Source: Bacillota bacterium (GTDB lineage: Bacteria; Bacillota; Sulfobacillia; Thermaerobacterales; Thermaerobacteraceae). Taken from it: a stretch of 16,069 nucleotides of DNA. Each line of letters begins with the position of its first letter. Within the stretch, counting starts at the first letter, position 1. The translations under genes were made by a program, and so were the position numbers. The notes beneath the pieces were generated by a model that searched no databases, was not told the DNA's origin, and was given only the letters and a program-made list of their open reading frames with translations. The stretch spans positions 1-16,069 of the forward strand of contig QGUQ01000005.1 of assembly GCA_003242195.1 (NCBI GenBank), in the 5' to 3' direction. Positions 1-6,748 of this stretch are shown piece by piece.

Positions 1-669
1 GGGCCCGTCGCCCCCACGGCGGAGGACCCACCTGCCCCGCCCCACCCCGGCCGCGTCACCGGGGCGGACCTTTTGGGCGACGGCGGCGACGCCGCGCTCG
101 ACCAGGTCGCGGGCGAAGCGCACGGTCATGGCGGCGGTCTGGAAGGACCGGCGGCCCGGTTCCACCACGACGATGAGGGCATCGACGGCAGCGGTGGTCC
201 CGCGGCCCAGGTGCTCCAGGCCGGCCTCCATGTCCACGACGACGGTATCGGTGCGCTGCACCACCAGATGGCGCAACAGGTGGCGGAGGAAGGCGTTCTG
301 CGGGCAGTCGCAGCCCGCCCCACCCCGGGGCACGTGGCCCAGGCGAAGCAAGCGCACGCCGTCCTTCTCGATCACGTAGGTATCGGGGATGTCGTCCACC
401 CTGGGATTCAGGGTGAACCACTGTCCCGGCCGGTCCGGCGTGGCACCCGTGCGTTCCTTGATCAAGTCGCGGTCCTCGGCGATGGTCCGCTGGGTGGCCA
501 GTTCCTCTTCCGTGAAACCCAGGGCGGTCCCCAGGTTGGAATCGGGGTCCGCGTCCACCGCCAGCACCCGCTGCCCGTCCCGGGCGAAGAGGAGGGCCAG
601 CGCTGCCGCCAGGGTCGTCTTGCCAACGCCGCCCTTGCCGCTGATGGCGATCTTCAGGCCGCGCTCCAT
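1..669 (-). CDS. cooC: CooC-type nickel-insertion ATPase, 3' end cut by window edge
   Basis: This frame is open from an ATG at 669 to the left edge and gives 223 residues. It belongs to the SIMIBI/MinD class. A deviant Walker A, GKGGVGKTT, is at residues 11-19, and the switch I type stretch VDADPDSN is at 38-45. VVVDMEAGLEHLGRGT follows at about 160-175 and is characteristic of CooC. The pair C120-x-C122 (GAGCDCP) matches the CxC motif that binds nickel between the two subunits of CooC dimers. Family role: ATP-driven delivery of Ni to the C-cluster of carbon monoxide dehydrogenase, in the cytoplasm. GGAGG at 681-685 lies 11 bases before the ATG. CooC proteins are usually about 250-260 residues, so perhaps 30-40 are missing. 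The last visible 20 residues are Gly/Arg-rich and look unlike the usual tail. No dehydrogenase gene is visible; it could lie further left. A related MinD-family ATPase is the alternative. Confidence 0.85.
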   Translation of the reverse strand, partial: MERGLKIAISGKGGVGKTTLAAALALLFARDGQRVLAVDADPDSNLGTALGFTEEELATQRTIAEDRDLIKERTGATPDRPGQWFTLNPRVDDIPDTYVIEKDGVRLLRLGHVPRGGAGCDCPQNAFLRHLLRHLVVQRTDTVVVDMEAGLEHLGRGTTAAVDALIVVVEPGRRSFQTAAMTVRFARDLVERGVAAVAQKVRPGDAAGVGRGRWVLRRGGDGP

Positions 670-819
670 GGTTCCATCCGCCTCCAGGTGTTGCTATTGT
701 CGCCCAGTGACCTGAGAGGCGGCTGAACTCCGTCTGAGGGCCTCCTGAGCGGCCCCGGAGGGCAGTCCCGGCAACAGCGCAACGTGGATTTGTTCAGGAG
801 ACAGGGCCGGTTGGGTACC

Positions 820-1965
820 TCAGTATAGGAAGGCGCGCAGATCGTAGCGGCTGACCCGGACCCCGAGATGGCGAATCTGGCCGGCCAGCAGGCGCACTTG
901 TTCCTCGATCTCCGTTGCGTTAAGGGGAGTCAGGCCCAGGCGCTGCCGGAGGGCGGGATAGGGCGTGCCCGGCTGCTCGATGAAGGGCGAGACGTACACC
1001 ACGTCCCCGGGACCGAGGGGCATCTCGGCCAGGGCCTCGACGGTGGCTTCCACGTGGCGCTCCGCGTAGGGCTTGCCCCCGACGCCGGCCATGATGATGA
1101 GGCCCACGGAGAGGCCGGCCTCCTTCAGCGTGTGCACGAAGGCCACCAATTCTCGTGAAGAGCCGGGTTTGTCGAGGACCTGCAGCAGCTCGTCCAGCCC
1201 CGTCTCCATCCCCACGTACACGCGCTTGAATCCGTACCGGGCCAGGGAGGGCCATTTTCCGGCGTCGCCGCGCTGACCGGACCAGAGGTCCACGAAACCG
1301 TAGAGGGGTTGCCCCGGGAAGAACCGGTGGACGATGCCGATCAACGGCTCCAGCCGTTCCAGGGACAGGGCCAGGGCATTGCCGTCGCCGACGAAAACCC
1401 CGTGGCGGTAGCGCCACTGCCGGCCCAGCAGTTCCCGCACCTTGGCGGCGTGGTCGGCGAACTCGCCGGGGGAACGCGCCTGGAAGGGCCGGTCCCTGTA
1501 AAGGGCACAAAAGGCGCAGCGGTTCCAGCTACAACCGGTGGTGGCCTGGAGCACGATGGCGAGGTACAGATCGGGTGGCAGGATGGACGGCGGCCAGGTG
1601 TACGCGGCGTGAAAGCGAGCAGCCTCCGCCTCCAGGGCCTCCGGCGTCCAGCGCAGGATCTCCTCTTCCAGCCGCCGGCGGAGGGGATCGGGCGACCCGG
1701 GGTACAGTTCCCTGGCGATACCGTAGGCCTCCCCCACCAAGCGGCGCGCTTCCTGCGGAGGCAAGGGCCGCCATGTCGCGCCGTCGCCATCCCGTTCGCG
1801 CACGTAGAGGCGGGACGCCAAGTCCCGCCGGTAGGTCGACCCGCCCCGGTAATAATGGACGAGCCGGCCCTCACGGTCGAAGGTGACCACGGTTTCGCGG
1901 TCGGGACTGAGAACCGTGGCGTCCGGCCTCACCGAATAGAGAAGGGTGGAATCTTGCATCGTCAC
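820..1965 (-). CDS. Radical SAM protein (COG1032-like), unknown substrate
   Basis: The product is 381 residues. The cluster motif is TTGCSWNRCAFC, with C145, C150 and C153. The spacing is therefore CX4CX2C rather than the textbook CX3CX2C. I recall the same spacing (CSHNKCTFC type) in a family of clostridial radical SAM proteins often labelled oxygen-independent coproporphyrinogen oxidase-like. The TIM-barrel core follows: FVGDGNALAL at about 190-200, VYVGMETGLDELL at about 250, and GLIIMAGVGG near 290. No B12-binding or TRAM domain is present. The first 130 residues are an N-terminal extension without a motif I recognise. The GTG start overlaps the stop of the upstream RpiR gene (GTGA), and GGAGGG at 1978-1983 lies 12 bases before it. 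An ATG at 1959 is the alternative start. Translational coupling to the regulator is likely. The reaction cannot be told from sequence. Confidence 0.85.
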   Translation of the reverse strand: MTMQDSTLLYSVRPDATVLSPDRETVVTFDREGRLVHYYRGGSTYRRDLASRLYVRERDGDGATWRPLPPQEARRLVGEAYGIARELYPGSPDPLRRRLEEEILRWTPEALEAEAARFHAAYTWPPSILPPDLYLAIVLQATTGCSWNRCAFCALYRDRPFQARSPGEFADHAAKVRELLGRQWRYRHGVFVGDGNALALSLERLEPLIGIVHRFFPGQPLYGFVDLWSGQRGDAGKWPSLARYGFKRVYVGMETGLDELLQVLDKPGSSRELVAFVHTLKEAGLSVGLIIMAGVGGKPYAERHVEATVEALAEMPLGPGDVVYVSPFIEQPGTPYPALRQRLGLTPLNATEIEEQVRLLAGQIRHLGVRVSRYDLRAFLY

Positions 1966-2861
1966 GGCCCGCCATCACCCTCCGGTGGCACGATCCGCTC
2001 CGAGCGCCGTTCCTCCTTCAAATATGCTCCCTGCTGATCCCATATGTCCTCCAGTTCCCTCAGGGCCGCCCGTACCCGCTCGGGCTGTGCCAGGGCCACG
2101 GCTGTGATCAACGCGTTGATCAGACTCAGGGGTGCCACCAGGGAGTCGGCAAAGGAGGGGGACTCGGACCGTGCCGTCAGGACGATGCGCGCTTCATCCA
2201 CCAGGGGGGAAACGACGCTGTCGGTGATCAGGATCGTGCGCGCGCCGCGGCGGGCGGCCAGGCGGAAGGCTTCCGCGGTGCCGCGGGCGTAACGGGGGAA
2301 GGTGATGCCCACCACCACGTCCTCGGGCCCGGCGGCCATCAGTTCCTCCAGCGGGTGGGCGGAGTTGGCCAGCGTTCTGACGTTGCGCAGCATGAGGTTG
2401 AGGTAGTACCCCAGGTAGGTCGCCAGGGCACCCGAGCTACGCATGCCGATGACGAAGATGTGCCGGGCTTCCTGCAACGCGCGCACGGCCTCGAAGAACC
2501 GCTCCCGCGACAAGGAGCCCAGGGTCGCACGAATGTTCTCGATGTCGGTGCGGAGCACCGTGTCCAGAATGGTCTCCGCCCGCTCGCCCCGTTCCTCCGC
2601 CAGGACCAAGCGGTCCGCCGCCGTGAGGCGCGCCCGCAGTTGATCCTGAAGGTCCCGCTGCAACTCGGGGTAGCCGCTGTAGCCCAGGGCGATGGCGAAG
2701 CGGACGACGGTGGACTCGCTCACGCCCACCGCCGCACCAAGGCGGGCGGCGGTCATGAAGGCCGCCTTGGGCTCGTTCTGCAGGATGTACTCCGCCAACT
2801 GGCGCTGGGCCCGGCTCAGCCGACCGGCCCGCTTGCGCAGTCGTTCCGTGAAACCGGCCAT
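1962..2861 (-). CDS. MurR/RpiR-family transcriptional regulator (HTH + SIS domain)
   Basis: The product is 299 residues. The N-terminal helix-turn-helix domain (about 1-77) carries the family pattern VSESTVVRFAIALGYSGYPELQ at about 46-68. A SIS sugar-isomerase domain covers about 120-255, with FVIGMRSSGALA (136-147) as the phosphosugar loop and ILITDSVVSPL (210-220) as a later core strand. Family role: cytoplasmic DNA-binding regulator whose SIS domain senses a phosphosugar, usually controlling nearby sugar or amino-sugar genes. No sugar gene is visible here, so ligand and targets are open. The ATG at 2861 was chosen because AAGGAGGG at 2866-2873 sits just upstream; a GTG 31 codons earlier lacks such a site. 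It follows a terminator-like hairpin after glutamate dehydrogenase and overlaps the radical SAM start by four bases, which suggests a two-gene unit with the radical SAM gene. Confidence 0.92.
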   Translation of the reverse strand: MAGFTERLRKRAGRLSRAQRQLAEYILQNEPKAAFMTAARLGAAVGVSESTVVRFAIALGYSGYPELQRDLQDQLRARLTAADRLVLAEERGERAETILDTVLRTDIENIRATLGSLSRERFFEAVRALQEARHIFVIGMRSSGALATYLGYYLNLMLRNVRTLANSAHPLEELMAAGPEDVVVGITFPRYARGTAEAFRLAARRGARTILITDSVVSPLVDEARIVLTARSESPSFADSLVAPLSLINALITAVALAQPERVRAALRELEDIWDQQGAYLKEERRSERIVPPEGDGGP

Positions 2862-2934
2862 GGTTCCCTCCTTTCCCTGGCGGCGTCCCGGCCTCCTCCC
2901 GAGAGTCCGGACGGGTTCTTCCGGCACCAAAGGC

Positions 2935-2962
2935 GGCGCGGGGTGGAAGACCACCCCGCGCC
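2935..2962 (-). terminator. Hairpin terminator after glutamate dehydrogenase
   Basis: Perfect 12-bp inverted repeat, arms 2935-2946 and 2951-2962, with a 4-base loop. It starts 33 bases past the glutamate dehydrogenase stop. On the minus strand it is followed by GCCTTTGG, so the T run is poor. It could end the dehydrogenase transcript or act as a leaky attenuator, since no clear promoter is visible in the 73 bases between it and the RpiR start. Confidence 0.6.
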
Positions 2963-2994
2963 AGGCCCCGGCCGATACGATTTCCGCACGGCCG

Positions 2995-4335
2995 TCATAG
3001 AGGAGTCGCCGGCTGGCGGAACATGTCGATGGCCGAACCGGCCGGGTCGGGCCGGGGCACGTGGCGGTACTCGGTGGCCGGCACCCAGCCGCGCGCGATC
3101 AGGGCCTCGGCCAAGCGGTCGATGGCCACCATGTAGGCCGCCAGGCGCATGGGTACCGATTCTTCCACATGGCAGCGGTAGACGGCGCGGAAGGCGTTGA
3201 CCATCAAGCGCTCCAGTTGCTGCACGACCTGTTCTTCCGACCAGTAGTACTGCATCAAGTTCTGGACCCATTCGAAGTAGGAGACGGTCACGCCTCCCGC
3301 GTTGGCCAGGATGTCAGGAAGGACGAAGATGCCGCGCTTGAACAGGATCTCATCGGCCTCTGGCGTGGTGGGGCCGTTGGCCCCCTCGGCGACGATCCGC
3401 GCCTGGATGTGGGGCGCGTTCTCCTCCGTGATCACGTTCTCCAGGGCCGCAGGGACCAGCACGTCCACCGGCAGCCGGAACAGTCGCTCGTTGTCGATGG
3501 GCTCGCCGCCGGGGAAGCCCTTCACCGTCCCGTGCTGGCGGCTATACGTGTAGAGGGCCTCCACGTCCAGGCCGGCGGGATTGTAGACGCCCCCGAAGGC
3601 GTCCACCACCGCCACCACCCGCGTGCCGGCGCGCTGGAGGTAACGGGCGACCCATCCGCCCACCTTGCCGAACCCCTGGACGGCCGCAGTCATGCGGTCC
3701 ATGGACAGGCCCAGCACGCGGGCCGCCTCGCGGATGGTAATGACCACACCACGGCCCGTCGCCTCGCTCCGGCCGCGAGAACCACCCAGCACCAGGGGCT
3801 TGCCCGTGATGACGGCGGGATTGGGGTGACCGGTCATGCGGGCGAACTCATCCAACATCCAGGCCATGACCTGGTCGGAGGTATTGACGTCCGGTGCCGG
3901 GATGTCGCGGTCCGGGCCGATGAACCCGGCCAGGGCGCGGATGTAGCCGCGGCTCAGCTCCTCCAGCTCACGGCGGGACAGCTCGCGGGGATCGCAGACG
4001 ACCCCTCCCTTGGCGCCACCGTAGGGCAACCCGAGGAGGGCGCACTTGAAGGTCATCCACATGGCCAGGGCCTTGACCTCATCCAGGTCCACCCGCGGGT
4101 GGAACCGGATGCCGCCCTTGGTCGGCCCCAGCACGTCGCAGTGCTGGGCGCGATAGCCCTTGAAAACGCGGAGCCGGCCGTTGTCCATCCGCACCGGGAT
4201 GGAAACCTCGATGACGCGCGCCGGCTCCTTGAGGATCTCGTACACGTCCGGACCGAGCCCCAACCGCTCAACCACCGCGGCCAGCTGTTTCTGCGCGGCC
4301 CTCAGCGGCGAGCAGGCGGTTGCCTCTGCGGACAT
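2995..4335 (-). CDS. gdhA: NAD(P)-dependent glutamate dehydrogenase (Glu/Leu/Phe/Val family)
   Basis: The product is 446 residues, the size of hexameric family enzymes. It interconverts glutamate with 2-oxoglutarate and ammonia in the cytoplasm. The catalytic region is intact: K73 (GPTKGGIRF), K97 (TFKCALL), catalytic K109 (GGAKGG) and D149 (PAPDVNT). The spacing 73/97/109/149 matches K89/K113/K125/D165 of Clostridium symbiosum glutamate dehydrogenase exactly. S352 (VSYFEWVQN) matches its S380. K89 and S380 hold the side-chain carboxylate, so glutamate is favoured over leucine or valine. The Rossmann loop GFGKVG is at 221-226. The ATG at 4335 is preceded by GAGGGGGAAGG; a TTG 10 codons upstream is less likely. 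The gene has its own promoter at 4435-4463 and a hairpin downstream. Cofactor choice (NAD or NADP) is not decided here. Confidence 0.93.
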   Translation of the reverse strand: MSAEATACSPLRAAQKQLAAVVERLGLGPDVYEILKEPARVIEVSIPVRMDNGRLRVFKGYRAQHCDVLGPTKGGIRFHPRVDLDEVKALAMWMTFKCALLGLPYGGAKGGVVCDPRELSRRELEELSRGYIRALAGFIGPDRDIPAPDVNTSDQVMAWMLDEFARMTGHPNPAVITGKPLVLGGSRGRSEATGRGVVITIREAARVLGLSMDRMTAAVQGFGKVGGWVARYLQRAGTRVVAVVDAFGGVYNPAGLDVEALYTYSRQHGTVKGFPGGEPIDNERLFRLPVDVLVPAALENVITEENAPHIQARIVAEGANGPTTPEADEILFKRGIFVLPDILANAGGVTVSYFEWVQNLMQYYWSEEQVVQQLERLMVNAFRAVYRCHVEESVPMRLAAYMVAIDRLAEALIARGWVPATEYRHVPRPDPAGSAIDMFRQPATPL

Positions 4336-4434
4336 GAAGCGCCTTCCCCCTCGCGGGCCTGTCAACCGGGCCTCGCTGTGTTGGAGCGTTCCAGCCTGGC
4401 ACCTGGCAGGGTGCCGGCAAGACTTCCGTACGGC

Positions 4435-4463
4435 ATTATACGACGTTGCAGGATTGCCGTCAT
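4435..4463 (-). promoter_or_regulatory. Sigma-70/SigA-type promoter for glutamate dehydrogenase
   Basis: On the minus strand a perfect TATAAT (4435-4440) follows ATGACG (4458-4463), which matches TTGACA at four positions, with a 17-base spacer. Transcription would start near 4428, giving a 5' leader of about 93 bases. The leader holds a small 6-bp hairpin (4398-4403 with 4410-4415). In DNA this rich in GC a perfect -10 is unlikely to be chance. It means the dehydrogenase can be transcribed independently of the ABC-F gene upstream. Confidence 0.7.
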
Positions 4464-4485
4464 CCGTAGCCGACGGCCGGCGTCG

Positions 4486-6510
4486 TCAGGACGGCGGCGT
4501 CAGCGGGGTACCGCCGGGAAAGCCGGCTCGTTCCTCCTCCAGGCGGCGGGCCAGCTCCTCCCACTCCGCCAGGCGCGCACCGAGCTCGGCTTCCACTGCG
4601 GCCGCCCGAGCCACTGCGGTCCGGATCGCCTCGGGGTCGGACTTCTCCGCCGCCAGGAAGCCAGGGTCCGCCAGGCGGCGGGCCAGTTCGGCCTGCTCTG
4701 CCTCCAGGGAGGCGATCTCCTCTTCCAGCTCCGCCACGCGCCGTGCCAGGTGCGCCATCTCCTGGCGGGACCGGCTACGGGAGCGGGCGGGCGGGCCGCC
4801 ACAACCCTCGGCGAACACCGCGGGTGGGGAACCCGGTACCGCCGTGGCGCGAGAAGGCGCCCCGCTGGCCGGGCTCGCCACCCGCCGTCGCTCCAGCCAG
4901 GCGTCGAGGCCGCCGGCAAAGCGCTCCACCCGCCCGCCTTCCACCCACCACACCTCGGTAACCAGGCGTCGGAGGAAGTGGCGGTCGTGGCTCACCACCA
5001 GCAGCGTGCCGGGGAAGGCTGCCAGGGCCTCCTCCAGGACTTCCCGGGTCTCCAGGTCCAGGTGGTTGGTGGGTTCATCCAAGAGCAAGGTATTGGCCCG
5101 AACCTGGGCCAAGCGCGCCAGGATCAGGCGGCTGCGTTCACCGCCGCTGAGAGCGCCGACCTGCTTGAATACGTCCTCACCGCGGAAGAGGAAACGGGCC
5201 AGCGTAGCCCGTGCCTCGGGCAGGGTCAAGCCGGTCTCGGTCACGAACTGCTCCAGCACCGTGCGCGCCGGGTCGCCAAGACCCAGCGACTGATCGAGAT
5301 AGCCTACGCGCACGCCCTCCCCCACCTGCACCCGGCCCTGCGCCGGCGCCAGGTGCCCCGCGAGGATGCGCAGCAAGGTACTCTTCCCCGCGCCGTTGGG
5401 GCCGAGGATGCCGATCCGGGCGCCGCGGCGGATCTCGGCATCCAGGTGGCGGAAGAGCCACGGCCCTTCCCCGTAGCGGTGGCCCACGCCGGTCAGCTGG
5501 AACACAAGCTCGTGCGACGGCTGACCGACGTCCAGGCGGATGCGCGGCAACGGTCGCGGGGGCGGTGGTGGCGGCGGCGCCTCCGCCTCCAGACGGGCCA
5601 GCTTCTTCTCGCGGTCCTTGGCTTGCGTGGCGCGGTTACCCGCCCTGTACTTGTCGATGAATGCTTGAAGGCGCCGGCGCGTGGCCATGTACGCCCGGTA
5701 TGCTTCCGCTGCCCGGGCACGCCTCCGTTCCCGCTCTTCCAAGTAGAAAGCGTAGTTGCCAGGGTACGACTCCAGCCGGCCGCCGGCCAGTTCCTCGATG
5801 CGGTGGCAGGCCCGCGTCAACAGGCCCCTGTCGTGGGAGACCATCACCACCGCACCCGGGTAGCCGGCCAGGTGTTCTTCCAACCAGGCGGAGGCGGCTA
5901 CGTCCAAGTGATTGGTGGGCTCGTCCAGGAGCAGTACCTCGGGCCGCGTGACCAGTAGGCGGGCCAGCGCCAGCCGCACCCGCTGGCCGCCGCTCAGGGT
6001 GCCGGCCGGCCGGCCCAGGTCCCCCTCCCGGAACCCGAGACCGAAGAGGACCTGGCGGGCCCGCGCCTCCAGGGCGTAGCCCCCCTCCCGCTCGAACCTC
6101 TCCTGCAGGCGGCCGTAGCGCCGCAGCATTTCCTCCACCTCGCCGCCGCGGCCGGGGCCGCCGCTGGCCGCCCGAGCCAGACTTTCCTCCAGCGCGCGGA
6201 GCTGGCGCTGAAGGTCCAGAAGGTCGCCGAACCCTTCGAGGACGGTGGCCAGGACGGTAGCGTCCTCGTCGCCCGTCAACTCCTGGGCGAGATAGCCCAC
6301 GCGCAGGCCGGGGGCCCGGACCACGGTGCCGGCGTCGGGCTCCAGGAGGCCCGCTAGAATCCGCAGCAGGGTCGACTTGCCCGCGCCATTGGCACCGATG
6401 AGCCCGATGCGCTCCCCGGCCCGTACCCGTAGATCGACCCCGGAGAGGATCTCGCGCCCGCCCAGGCTCTTCACCAGGTCCCTGGCCTCTAGCCATACGA
6501 CGGCGTTCAC
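4486..6510 (-). CDS. ABC-F family ATPase (Uup/YdiF-like ribosome-associated factor)
   Basis: The product is 674 residues with two ABC domains and no membrane segment, the mark of ABC-F proteins that act in the ribosomal E site. Domain 1: Walker A GANGAGKST (39-47), signature LSGGQ (172-176), Walker B LLLDEPTNHLD (193-203). Domain 2: GPNGAGKST (370-378), LSGGE (454-458), LLLDEPTNHLD (475-485). The interdomain helical linker (about 262-310) is followed by seven prolines at 312-318. A charged, heptad-like C-terminal region (about 583-663) should form the coiled coil seen in Uup/YdiF-type members. The GTG at 6510 was chosen because the ABC domain begins there and AAGGGGG precedes it by nine bases; the open frame continues 57 codons upstream but looks non-coding. 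Role: probably relief of stalled translation. Antibiotic resistance (ARE type) is possible but not shown. Confidence 0.92.
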   Translation of the reverse strand: MNAVVWLEARDLVKSLGGREILSGVDLRVRAGERIGLIGANGAGKSTLLRILAGLLEPDAGTVVRAPGLRVGYLAQELTGDEDATVLATVLEGFGDLLDLQRQLRALEESLARAASGGPGRGGEVEEMLRRYGRLQERFEREGGYALEARARQVLFGLGFREGDLGRPAGTLSGGQRVRLALARLLVTRPEVLLLDEPTNHLDVAASAWLEEHLAGYPGAVVMVSHDRGLLTRACHRIEELAGGRLESYPGNYAFYLEERERRRARAAEAYRAYMATRRRLQAFIDKYRAGNRATQAKDREKKLARLEAEAPPPPPPPRPLPRIRLDVGQPSHELVFQLTGVGHRYGEGPWLFRHLDAEIRRGARIGILGPNGAGKSTLLRILAGHLAPAQGRVQVGEGVRVGYLDQSLGLGDPARTVLEQFVTETGLTLPEARATLARFLFRGEDVFKQVGALSGGERSRLILARLAQVRANTLLLDEPTNHLDLETREVLEEALAAFPGTLLVVSHDRHFLRRLVTEVWWVEGGRVERFAGGLDAWLERRRVASPASGAPSRATAVPGSPPAVFAEGCGGPPARSRSRSRQEMAHLARRVAELEEEIASLEAEQAELARRLADPGFLAAEKSDPEAIRTAVARAAAVEAELGARLAEWEELARRLEEERAGFPGGTPLTPPS

Positions 6511-6748
6511 GGGCCACCGCCCCCTTGTCCGCTGTGTGCCGGTCCCCCATGGCCCAGGGGTGTCTCCGGCAACGCCTCCATGGTAACCCGGCCGCCCACC
6601 GGGCGACCAGCGGCGCGGGACGTGCCCTCTGCCGCACCCCACCCGCCCCCAGCCGACCGGCCCTGCCCCGCCCGTGGCCACGCCGCCAGGATTCCCGGGG
6701 CGCCCGGCGAAGCTTTCCCGCGACTCGATGCAACGGGGGGATGCGTCG

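Noticed and set aside
711..770. Repeated CTGAG/CCTGAG words upstream of cooC, looking like a repeat or hairpin.
   Set aside because: The copies do not form a long stem or regular spacing and are expected by chance at this composition.
3061..5958. A 965-codon open frame on the plus strand opposite glutamate dehydrogenase and the ABC-F gene.
   Set aside because: It has no recognisable domain and a composition of His/Gln/Val-rich antisense codons. Both genes on the other strand are intact and family-complete. GC-rich third positions remove stops from the antisense frame.
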